64,000 nt of DNA from Ectopseudomonas composti (lineage in GTDB: Bacteria > Pseudomonadota > Gammaproteobacteria > Pseudomonadales > Pseudomonadaceae): positions 62,001-126,000 of the forward strand of contig NZ_LSSW01000002.1 in assembly GCF_001567565.1 (NCBI RefSeq), in the 5' to 3' direction. Below the pieces are notes generated by a model that worked only from the letters and a program-made list of their open reading frames with translations, did no database searches and was not told the DNA's origin. Positions 56,580 to 64,000 of the stretch are shown one piece after another (the first letter of the stretch is position 1; each line of letters opens with the position of its first letter). A program made the position numbers and the translations under genes.

Positions 56580-57653
56580 ATGCGTCCTGCCCGTGCCCTG
56601 ATTGACCTCGATGCCCTGCGTCATAACTACCGCCTGGCCCGCGAAATGAGCGGCGCTCGCGCCCTCGCCGTGGTCAAGGCCGATGCCTACGGGCATGGCG
56701 CGGTGCGCTGTGCGCAGGCACTCGAAGCCGAGGCCGACGGTTTTGCCGTGGCCTGCATCGAAGAGGCGCTGGCGTTGCGCGAGGCGGGGATTCGCGCACC
56801 GATCCTGCTGCTCGAAGGTTTCTTCGAGGCCGACGAGCTGACGCTGATCGACCAGCATGACCTGTGGTGCGTGATTCATGCGCAGTGGCAGATCGAAGCC
56901 GTCGAGCAGGCCCGGCTGAGCAAGCCGCTGACCCTCTGGCTCAAGCTCGACAGCGGCATGCATCGCGTCGGCCTGCATCCGGCCGACTACCAGGGCGCCT
57001 ATCGGCGCCTGCTGGCCAGCGGCAAGGTCAGCAAGATCGTGTTGATGAGCCACTTCGCCCGTGCCGACGAGCCCGAATGTGAACGGACGGCCGAGCAACT
57101 GGCGCTGTTCCAGCAGGCGCGCGAAGGTCTGAGCGCCGAGGTCAGCTTGCGCAATTCGCCGGCCGTGCTCGGCTGGCCGCAGGTGCCAAGCGACTGGGTG
57201 CGCCCTGGCATCATGTTGTACGGTGCCACGCCGTTCGAGCAGGCTCAGGAGCAGGCCGCGCGTCTGCAGCCGGTAATGACTCTGGAATCGAAGGTCATCA
57301 GCGTGCGTGAACTGCCGGCCGGTGAGCCGGTGGGCTACGGGGCGCGTTTCGTGTCCGAGCGGCCGACCCGTGTCGGTGTGGTTGCCATGGGCTATGCCGA
57401 CGGTTATCCGCGCCACGCGCCGACCGGCACCCCGGTGCTGGTCGACGGCCAGTTGACCCGTCTGATCGGCCGGGTATCGATGGACATGCTCACCGTCGAT
57501 CTGACCGATCTGCCGCACGCCGGCCTCGGCAGCCATGTCGAATTGTGGGGCAAGCGGGTGCTGGCCAGCGAAGTGGCCATGGCGGCCGGCAGCATTCCCT
57601 ATCAGATTTTCTGCAACCTGCGGCGAGTGCCGCTGCTCTATTTCGGGGGCTGA
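56580..57653 (+). CDS. dadX: DadX, catabolic alanine racemase
   Basis: A 357-residue fold-type III PLP enzyme. The cofactor lysine is K33 in [11 protein letters not shown]; the opposing tyrosine region is [20 protein letters not shown] is the C-terminal signature. It makes D-alanine from L-alanine for DadA. A terminator and a REP doublet separate it from dadA and the RidA gene. Confidence 0.95.
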   Translation: MRPARALIDLDALRHNYRLAREMSGARALAVVKADAYGHGAVRCAQALEAEADGFAVACIEEALALREAGIRAPILLLEGFFEADELTLIDQHDLWCVIHAQWQIEAVEQARLSKPLTLWLKLDSGMHRVGLHPADYQGAYRRLLASGKVSKIVLMSHFARADEPECERTAEQLALFQQAREGLSAEVSLRNSPAVLGWPQVPSDWVRPGIMLYGATPFEQAQEQAARLQPVMTLESKVISVRELPAGEPVGYGARFVSERPTRVGVVAMGYADGYPRHAPTGTPVLVDGQLTRLIGRVSMDMLTVDLTDLPHAGLGSHVELWGKRVLASEVAMAAGSIPYQIFCNLRRVPLLYFGG

Positions 57654-57756
57654 GCTTGCCGTGTAGGTGAAGGGTGAACGCAAGTGTTGTAAATTCCGAA
57701 CGCTATGCCATGATACGGACACTTTTCCGTCTCATGTCCCAAGGGGGATTCCAGCA

Positions 57757-58305
57757 TTGGACGTCGGCGTTCGACTGCAATCGATTCGTAAGCTCAAAGG
57801 TCTATCCCAGCGTGAACTCGCCAAACGTGCGGGGGTCACCAACAGCACCATTTCCATGATCGAGAAAAACAGCGTGAGCCCCTCGATCAGTTCGCTGAAA
57901 AAGGTGCTCGGCGGTATTCCCATGTCGCTGGTGGAATTCTTCTCGCTCGACATGGAGCAGGAAAACCAGATTCAGGTGGTCTATCGGGCCTCCGAGCTGA
58001 CCGATATCTGCAGTGGCGCCATCACCATGAAGCTGATCGGCAAAGCTCACCCGAGCCGCGCCATCTCCTTCCTCGATGAGACCTACCCGGCGGGTAGCGA
58101 CACCGGCGACGAAATGTATGCCCACGAGGGCGAGGAAGCCGGCATGCTGGTCGAAGGCAAGCTGGAGCTGACCGTCGGCAACGAGGTGTTCGTCCTCGAA
58201 CCGGGCGACAGCTACTATTTCGAAAGCAGCAAGCCGCATCGCTTCCGCAACCCGTTCGATGTGCCGGCGCGGCTGATCAGCGCCACCACTCCGGCGAACT
58301 TTTAA
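57757..58305 (+). CDS. XRE-family regulator with cupin sensor (PuuR-like)
   Basis: A 182-residue regulator: helix-turn-helix at the N-terminus (GLSQRELAKRAGVTNSTISM) and a C-terminal cupin (PAGSDTGDEMYAHEGEEAGM, ending KPHRFRNPFDVPARLISATT). No suitably placed ATG exists; a TTG at 57757 has AAGGGGGA 8 bases upstream and gives the normal N-terminus DVGVRLQSIRKLKG, so a TTG start is chosen. Relatives respond to polyamine or amino-acid metabolites. Confidence 0.85.
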   Translation: MDVGVRLQSIRKLKGLSQRELAKRAGVTNSTISMIEKNSVSPSISSLKKVLGGIPMSLVEFFSLDMEQENQIQVVYRASELTDICSGAITMKLIGKAHPSRAISFLDETYPAGSDTGDEMYAHEGEEAGMLVEGKLELTVGNEVFVLEPGDSYYFESSKPHRFRNPFDVPARLISATTPANF

Positions 58306-58312
58306 GCACTGC

Positions 58313-58340
58313 AAGCCCCTTCCCTGGCGGTGGGGGCTTT
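58313..58340 (+). terminator. Terminator of the XRE-cupin gene
   Basis: AAGCCCC, about 13 bases, GGGGCTT and one more T. It lies eight bases past the stop. Confidence 0.65.
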
Positions 58341-58449
58341 CGCCGATTCGCCAACTCGTCGAGCGTCAGCCTGCTGTCAGGGCGCTAGACTGGCGCGCTT
58401 TCTCAATGGATTAGCCCGGTTTCGTCCGGCATGGCAAGGAGCCTGCAGC

Positions 58450-58989
58450 ATGGCAGCCAGCAACAAGTGGTTGATGTCGTCGTTCGCCTATTACCTGGAT
58501 TTCTTCACCGTCCCGCTGCTGTTCGTGGGTGCTTTGCTGTTGGGGCCGGTGTTGCTCTGGCAGATCGCGGCCGGGGTGCTGATCTGGAGTTTCGTCGAAT
58601 ATGCCATGCATCGTTTTCTGTTCCACGCGCTGTACCGGCGTGAGCATTGGACGCATCACCTCGACGTCCTGGCCCTGATCGGCATATCCAGCTGGAAGAC
58701 CACGGCGACCTTCATCGTGCTGCTCGTCCTGTTCCAGGTACTGAACCTGACTTCCCTGATCGCGGGGGTCATGCTTGGCTATCTGGCCTACATCTCGCTG
58801 CATTACGTCATGCATCGCCCCCAGCACCCTCTCTACCGGCTCATGCCCGGTTTGGTGAGCAACCATGATCTGCACCATCAGCGCGGTGTGGAAAAGAATT
58901 TCGGCGTTTCCTCTCCGCTCTGGGATCATGTTTTCGGGACCTACGTGCGGGTGCGAAACGACGCGCTCACGGAAGGCGTGAAGAGCTGA
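58450..58989 (+). CDS. Fatty acid hydroxylase / sterol desaturase family membrane protein
   Basis: A 179-residue protein with about four membrane helices and the His-box series of the superfamily: HRFLFH, HWTHH, HYVMHRPQH and NHDLHH, which would hold a di-iron centre. The ATG at 58450 has AAGGAG 7 bases upstream; the open frame extends 40 codons further without a ribosome site. Substrate unknown; relatives hydroxylate fatty acids, sterols or carotenoids. Confidence 0.88.
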   Translation: MAASNKWLMSSFAYYLDFFTVPLLFVGALLLGPVLLWQIAAGVLIWSFVEYAMHRFLFHALYRREHWTHHLDVLALIGISSWKTTATFIVLLVLFQVLNLTSLIAGVMLGYLAYISLHYVMHRPQHPLYRLMPGLVSNHDLHHQRGVEKNFGVSSPLWDHVFGTYVRVRNDALTEGVKS

Positions 58990-59126
58990 GCGGGCTACGC
59001 TGTTATCGTTGGCGCAAATAACCCTGCGACAATCTGGGTTGTTTCGGCCAGGCCCGCTTGCCGTTATACTGTCGCCCGCTCGCGAACCGTGGCCGCGGGC
59101 GTGACTAGCCACGAAGAGGGTGTACC

Positions 59127-59549
59127 GTGAATCTGATGAAGAAAATGCTGGCAGTACCGGCTGCCGTATTGGCCCTGTGGGCAGTGACTGCTCAGGCCAC
59201 GACCGATGAAGCCATCGCCGAGCGCCTCAAGCCGGTCGGTGAAGTGTGCATCATGGGCGAAGAGTGCAAGGGCGTGGAAACCGTCGCTGCAGCCGCCAGT
59301 GGTGGTGCACGTAGCGCTGATGACATCATCGCCAAGCACTGCAACGCCTGTCATGGCTCTGGCGTGCTGGGCGCACCGAAGATCGGTGACACCGCTGCCT
59401 GGAAAGATCGTGCCGACCACCAGGGCGGCCTCGACGGCATCCTGGCCAAGGCCATCTCCGGCATCAACGCCATGCCGCCGAAAGGCACCTGCGCGGATTG
59501 CTCGGAAGACGAACTGCGTGAAGCGATCAAGAAGATGTCCGGTCTGTAA
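59127..59549 (+). CDS. Cytochrome c5
   Basis: A 140-residue periplasmic cytochrome: signal peptide (...VTAQA), a short acidic linker, then haem motif CNACH and the axial-ligand region INAMPPKGTCADCSED, whose CADC disulphide is typical for cytochrome c5 (CycB). It is a soluble electron carrier of the respiratory chain and is unrelated in position to the amine operons. Confidence 0.92.
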   Translation: MNLMKKMLAVPAAVLALWAVTAQATTDEAIAERLKPVGEVCIMGEECKGVETVAAAASGGARSADDIIAKHCNACHGSGVLGAPKIGDTAAWKDRADHQGGLDGILAKAISGINAMPPKGTCADCSEDELREAIKKMSGL

Positions 59550-59565
59550 GACTCGCCTCTTCCCT

Positions 59566-59594
59566 GAAAAAACCGCCCTCCGGGCGGTTTTTTC
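59566..59594. terminator. Terminator after cytochrome c5
   Basis: AAAA-CCGCCC, three bases, GGGCGG-TTTTTT: a strong hairpin with A and T flanks that works in either direction, 17 bases past the cytochrome stop. Confidence 0.92.
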
Positions 59595-59675
59595 GTTTTC
59601 GCCAGAGGCATGCAACCATGCCGGCGGCTATACAGTCCAAGCAGCATTCGCCATGGATGCCGCGAGGAGCGCCAG

Positions 59676-61808
59676 ATGCCGCACGCCTGTACCCTCGAAC
59701 AAGCCGTCGACCGCGTATTGAGCGAAATCGACGGGCCGATTCATCTGGGCCTGCCACTGGGCCTGGGCAAGCCCAATCGATGGGTCAACGCGCTCTATGC
59801 CCGAGTGCGGGAAACGCCCGAGCGCCAGATGACCATCTACACCGCGCTGTGCCTGGCACGTCCACGCGCCGACCAGGACTTGCAGCAGCGCTTTCTCGAG
59901 CCTTTCGTCGAGCGGGTCTACGCGGATTACCCCGAGCTGGATTTTCTCGCTGATCTGCACGCAGACAAGCTGCCGGCTAACGTGCGCGTCGAACAGTTCT
60001 TCTTTCAGCCGGGTAGCCTGCTCGAGTGCGAGCCGGCGCAGCAGGACTACATCAGCAGCAACTACAGCCACGTCGCGCGTGACCTCAATGCCAAGGGGCT
60101 GAATCTGGTCGCCCAGCTGGTCGCCGTCGACGCTGCGCAACCCGAACATTTCAGCCTGAGCTGCAACCCCGACGTCACCCTCGACCTGCTGCCGCTGCTG
60201 GAGCGCCGTCGTGCAGCCGGTGAAACCGTGCTCAGCGTCGCCCAGGTGCACAGCGACCTGCCGTACATGGCTGGAGACGCCAGTGTGCCGCGCGACACCT
60301 TCGATATTCATATCGTCGAGGACGAGAGCAGCAGGCTGTTCTCCACGCCGAACCTGCCGGTGACCCTGCAGGATCACTGCATCGGCCTGCTCGCCAGCAG
60401 CCTGGTGCGTGACGGCGGCACCCTGCAGATCGGCATCGGCGCGATGGGCGATGCATTGGCCTCGGCCCTGCTGGCCAGGCAGGACGACAATGGTCGCTAC
60501 CGTGCACTTGTGCAGGCGCTGTGTGCGGAGGAGTGGTCTGGGGAAATTGCCGCCAATGGCGGCCTGGCGCCCCTTGAACGGGGGCTGTATGGCTGCAGCG
60601 AAATGTTCGTCAACGGCCTGCTGGTGCTGGCCGAGGCCGGCCTGGTGCGCCGCCGGGTCTACCCGGATCTGCTTCTGCAGCGCCTGGCCTTTAGCGGGGC
60701 GCTGGATGAGCAGGGCCGGCCACATAGCGTGCAGGCCCTGCTGGATGCCGGGCTGGCCGCGCAGCTGCAGCCGAGTAACCTGGCCTGGCTGTGCGACAGC
60801 GGTCTGCTACGCGGCGATCTGCGACTGCAGGCGGGTGAGTTGCACCTGCCCGACGGTAGCCGAGTCGCGGCTGATCTGCGCGATCCGCGAACGCAGGCGC
60901 GCCTGAGCGACCATCTGGGCGCTGCCGAGGGTGGCGTGGTGCTGCACGGTGGCTTCTTTCTTGGCCCGCAAAGCTTCTACCAGCGCCTGCGTGAACTGGA
61001 CGAGGCCCAGCGTCAGCGCTTCGCCATGACCGGCATTCGCTACATCAACGAGCTGTACGGTCAGGAAGAACTCAAGCGCCTGCAGCGCCGCGATGCGCGC
61101 TTTATCAACACAGTGTTCACCATGACCCTGCTCGGTGCAGGTGTGGCTGACCAGTTGGAAGACGGCCGCGTGCTCAGTGGCGTCGGCGGGCAATACAACT
61201 TCGTCGCTCAGGCCCATGCGCTGGAGGATGCGCGCTCGATCCTGCTGCTGCGCAGCTGGCGCGAGTCGGCTGGCGAGGTGAACTCGAACATCGTCTGGGA
61301 GTATGGCCATGTCACCATCCCTCGGCACCTGCGTGACATCGTGGTTACCGAGTACGGCATTGCCGATCTGCGCGGCAAGACCGACGCCCAGGTGATCGAG
61401 GCGCTGCTCAAGATCAGCGATTCACGTTTCCAGGGCGAGCTGATCGAGCAGGCGCAGCAGGCCGGCAAGCTGCCCATGGACTTTCGACTCGACGAGCGCT
61501 TCGGCAACAACTTGCCCGAGCGGCTGCAAGCGCTGCGCGCGGAGCATTCATCGCTGTTCGGCGAATACCCGCTGGGCAGCGATTTCAGTGCGGTGGAGCA
61601 GGACCTGCTGCGGGCGTTGAGCTGGCTCAAGAGCAAGCTGCGCCTGAGCGAGGTGCTGGAGCTGGGCAAGGCCGCGCTCGATGCGCCGGAGCCGGCAGCC
61701 TATCCCGAACACTTGCGGCGCATGAGTCTGGAAGCGCCGGACGGTGCGCGTGAGGCCCTGTACCAGCGCCTGCTGCTGGCTGGTCTGCAGGCCAGCACCT
61801 CGTCCTAG
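59676..61808 (+). CDS. Acetyl-CoA hydrolase/transferase family protein, long form
   Basis: A 710-residue protein whose C-terminal half matches the acetyl-CoA hydrolase/transferase C-domain (SGVGGQYNFVAQAHALEDAR and VVTEYGIADLRGKTDAQVIE). The N-terminal half resembles the matching N-domain (GLPLGLGKPNRWVNALYARV). The ATG at 59676 has GAGGAG upstream. The length exceeds that of simple CoA transferases (about 500). The true acyl-CoA substrate is unknown. It converges with xpt, 13 bases apart. Confidence 0.85.
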   Translation: MPHACTLEQAVDRVLSEIDGPIHLGLPLGLGKPNRWVNALYARVRETPERQMTIYTALCLARPRADQDLQQRFLEPFVERVYADYPELDFLADLHADKLPANVRVEQFFFQPGSLLECEPAQQDYISSNYSHVARDLNAKGLNLVAQLVAVDAAQPEHFSLSCNPDVTLDLLPLLERRRAAGETVLSVAQVHSDLPYMAGDASVPRDTFDIHIVEDESSRLFSTPNLPVTLQDHCIGLLASSLVRDGGTLQIGIGAMGDALASALLARQDDNGRYRALVQALCAEEWSGEIAANGGLAPLERGLYGCSEMFVNGLLVLAEAGLVRRRVYPDLLLQRLAFSGALDEQGRPHSVQALLDAGLAAQLQPSNLAWLCDSGLLRGDLRLQAGELHLPDGSRVAADLRDPRTQARLSDHLGAAEGGVVLHGGFFLGPQSFYQRLRELDEAQRQRFAMTGIRYINELYGQEELKRLQRRDARFINTVFTMTLLGAGVADQLEDGRVLSGVGGQYNFVAQAHALEDARSILLLRSWRESAGEVNSNIVWEYGHVTIPRHLRDIVVTEYGIADLRGKTDAQVIEALLKISDSRFQGELIEQAQQAGKLPMDFRLDERFGNNLPERLQALRAEHSSLFGEYPLGSDFSAVEQDLLRALSWLKSKLRLSEVLELGKAALDAPEPAAYPEHLRRMSLEAPDGAREALYQRLLLAGLQASTSS

Positions 61809-61821
61809 GGCGCGGCAGCGC

Positions 61822-62436
<615 letters not shown>

Positions 62437-62488
62437 TCAAAATGCCCTGCATTGTGTAGTGATACCTGAGGCGGGCCGACGATTGCAG

Positions 62489-62508
62489 CTGTCTGACCGG
62501 TCAGACAG
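62489..62508. promoter_or_regulatory. Perfect 20-bp palindrome upstream of xpt
   Basis: CTGTCTGACCGGTCAGACAG reads the same on both strands. It lies 95-114 bases before the xpt start and 31 bases past the stop of the upstream UPF0158 gene. The form (TGACCGGTCA core) is typical of TetR-type operators. A terminator role is less likely because there is no loop and no T tract. Confidence 0.55.
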
Positions 62509-62538
62509 GTTGTCTGGTCTGGCCACGCCGGCATGTGT

Positions 62539-63021
62539 CTAAGCGCTCTTGGTCAGGCGCCGCAGGATGTCTTTGGGAATGCCCCGTGTGTCGAGCGGCA
62601 GCTTGTCCGGCGCCGGCTCCAGGCCCAGTTCGTACAGCCAGTTGAGCGTGTATTCGCGCAGCTGCTTGAGCGCATAGGCCTGCCACTGTTCACGAATTGC
62701 CGGCAAGGACTCGATCTCGTAGTCGAACGCACGCAGCGGCCTGCGCCCGGTCAGCGCGGCGCTGAGCAGCGGGTGCGCATGCACATCGTCGAGGGTGAAC
62801 AGGAAAGACTCACGCAAGGCCACGCGCTGGGGAACATCGAGATTGGGGATCTGGATATAGCGCTCAGGCTCCAGCTCGACCAACTGGTGCTCCTCGCTGT
62901 GCGGGTCGTCCGCCGACAGGGTCAGGACACTGCCGCTTTCCAGATCCAGCCAGTTCTCTTGTGGCTCGCGGCTGTTGATCAACTGAGTCAGGGCGTCGAG
63001 GTCGAGCGTGAATGTGCGCAT
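62539..63021 (-). CDS. UPF0158 family protein
   Basis: A 160-residue acidic protein beginning MRTFTLDLDALTQLINSREP, with FLFTLDDVHAHPLLSAALTG and the C-terminal WLYELGLEP. It matches the uncharacterised UPF0158 family. It lies between rep and xpt on the same strand. The ATG at 63021 gives the normal family N-terminus. No function can be assigned. Confidence 0.8.
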   Translation of the reverse strand: MRTFTLDLDALTQLINSREPQENWLDLESGSVLTLSADDPHSEEHQLVELEPERYIQIPNLDVPQRVALRESFLFTLDDVHAHPLLSAALTGRRPLRAFDYEIESLPAIREQWQAYALKQLREYTLNWLYELGLEPAPDKLPLDTRGIPKDILRRLTKSA

Positions 63022-63147
63022 GGTTTCAGTCCCTGTGTCCGAACGATATCTTCTTCTGACTGGCAAATATGACGAGGGTGCCGGAGGCATTGAAGGGGTG
63101 GGCCGGGCGGCGATCCGCTCAGCCCACAGGGCAGCAAACCCCAGGCT

Positions 63148-64000
63148 TCAGCGCTTGAGCATTGCGCGCATATTGGCCAGCGCGTCGTTGCCACGGGCGG
63201 CCTTGGCCTCCACGGGCGCCTCTTCAAGGCCTTCCCAGACCAGATCTTCGGGCGGCAATTCGTCGAGGAAGCGGCTCGGTGAGCAGTCGATGATTTCACC
63301 ATACTGCTTGCGCTTGGCGGCGAAGGTCAGCGCCAGGTTGCGCTTGGCGCGGGTGATGCCGACGTAGGCCAGGCGGCGCTCCTCCTCGATGGTGTCGGCC
63401 TCGATGCTGGAGCGGTGGGGGAGAATCTCCTCCTCGAAGCCGATGATGTACACCGACGGAAACTCCAGGCCCTTTGAGGCGTGCATGGTCATCATCTGCA
63501 CGCCTTCGGCGCCTTCCTCCTCTTCCTGCTGGCGCTCGAGCATGTCGCGCAGCACCAGCTTGCCGATGGCGTCCTCGATGGTCATGTCGCCGTCTTCGTC
63601 GCGCTCCAGGGTGCCTTTCAGGGCCTCGACGAGGAACCAGACGTTGCCCATGCGCGCCTCGGCGACCTTGTCACTGGAGGCGTTCTGGCGCAGCCAGTTT
63701 TCGTAGTCGATGTCCATGACCATGCTGCGAATGGCGGCGATCGGGTCGTTCTGCGCGCATTCCTGGCGCACGCGATCCATCCACTTGGTGAAGCGTTGCA
63801 GGCGCTCGGTGAAGCGCGCGTCGAGGTGCTCGCCGAGACCGATCTCGCCGGCGGCGGCGTACATGCTGATCTTGCGCTCGTTGGCGTAGTTGCCGAGCTT
63901 TTCCAGGGTGGTCGAGCCGATCTCGCGGCGCGGCACGTTGATCACGCGCAGGAAGGCGTTGTCGTCATCCGGGTTGACCAGCAGGCGGAAGTAGCTCATC
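63148..64000 (-). CDS. rep: Rep ATP-dependent DNA helicase, C-terminal part
   Basis: The final 283 or more residues of a UvrD/Rep superfamily 1 helicase; the gene runs out of the window at 64000. Visible motifs are V (MTMHASKGLEFPSVYIIGFE) and VI (EERRLAYVGITRAKRNLALT). The short C-terminus (ending NDALANMRAMLKR) fits Rep rather than UvrD. Rep unwinds DNA 3' to 5' and clears proteins ahead of forks. Confidence 0.92.
   Translation of the reverse strand, partial: MSYFRLLVNPDDDNAFLRVINVPRREIGSTTLEKLGNYANERKISMYAAAGEIGLGEHLDARFTERLQRFTKWMDRVRQECAQNDPIAAIRSMVMDIDYENWLRQNASSDKVAEARMGNVWFLVEALKGTLERDEDGDMTIEDAIGKLVLRDMLERQQEEEEGAEGVQMMTMHASKGLEFPSVYIIGFEEEILPHRSSIEADTIEEERRLAYVGITRAKRNLALTFAAKRKQYGEIIDCSPSRFLDELPPEDLVWEGLEEAPVEAKAARGNDALANMRAMLKR

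Noticed and set aside
54078-57722. A 1214-codon open frame on the minus strand across dadA, the RidA gene and dadX
   Set aside because: Only the last 162 codons match a protein (DadR, Lrp family). The rest is antisense to three clear genes and reflects high-GC codon bias; no ribosome site supports the long start.

Overview
The window is a high-GC gammaproteobacterial chromosome segment, almost certainly Pseudomonas. The gene families, the REP elements and the dadRAX / kauB / gabDT / xpt / rep neighbourhood suggest the P. mendocina-pseudoalcaligenes side of the genus; that placement is inference, since no 16S rRNA is present. Most of the window is coding, with tight operons, one tRNA, no transposase, no integrase and no CRISPR array.

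Layout. (1) About 1-7.6 kb: the 3' part of a Pel exopolysaccharide operon (pelB fragment, pelCDEFG), with the c-di-GMP binding residues of PelD intact. (2) 7.9-9.8 kb: a stand-alone ketoglutarate-semialdehyde-type aldehyde dehydrogenase and a tiny Gly/Asp-rich membrane protein. (3) 10.0-41.5 kb: a large aromatic amine / phenylacetate catabolic island. It holds a tryptophan-tryptophylquinone amine dehydrogenase operon (aauBEDA plus a cytochrome c), a porin-chemoreceptor operon, the full phenylacetyl-CoA (paa) catabolon in two large minus-strand blocks (paaABCDE-transport-paaZ and paaFGHIJ-paaK), paaNY-paaX on the plus strand, a FeaR-type AraC regulator, a second cytochrome c, phenylacetaldehyde dehydrogenase and an orphan PotF-like periplasmic binding protein. 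(4) 41.9 kb: tRNA-Arg(CCG). (5) 42.3-54 kb: GABA/polyamine catabolism (gabD, gabT, kauB/puuC, puuB-like oxidase) with a soluble CZB chemoreceptor, a cupin protein, an MFS transporter and a MocR regulator. (6) 54-58.3 kb: D-/L-alanine catabolism (dadR, dadA, ridA, dadX) and an XRE-cupin regulator. (7) 58.4-64 kb: core genes (sterol-desaturase-like protein, cytochrome c5, acetyl-CoA hydrolase family, xpt, UPF0158 protein, rep 3' end).

How the island works together (inference from family knowledge): an aromatic amine such as 2-phenylethylamine crosses the porin and is oxidised in the periplasm by the TTQ enzyme. Electrons pass to cytochromes c, the aldehyde is oxidised to phenylacetate, PaaK makes phenylacetyl-CoA, PaaABCDE epoxidises the ring, and PaaG, PaaZ, PaaJ, PaaF and PaaH carry carbon to acetyl-CoA and succinyl-CoA.

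Most notable result: four separate promoters in the island (upstream of aauB, of the porin-chemoreceptor pair, of the cytochrome c at 38292, and of the PotF-like / phenylacetaldehyde dehydrogenase pair) share one architecture. Reading toward the gene, each is TGGCA-N16-TGGCA, then exactly 32 bases, then a -10-like hexamer. A 21-bp direct repeat is what an AraC-family dimer would bind, and a FeaR-like gene sits in the island. This defines a candidate amine-sensing regulon that joins uptake, chemotaxis, oxidation and electron transfer. The paaA promoter separately carries TGATAC-N27-GTATCG, with the same geometry as the PaaX operator described in E. coli.
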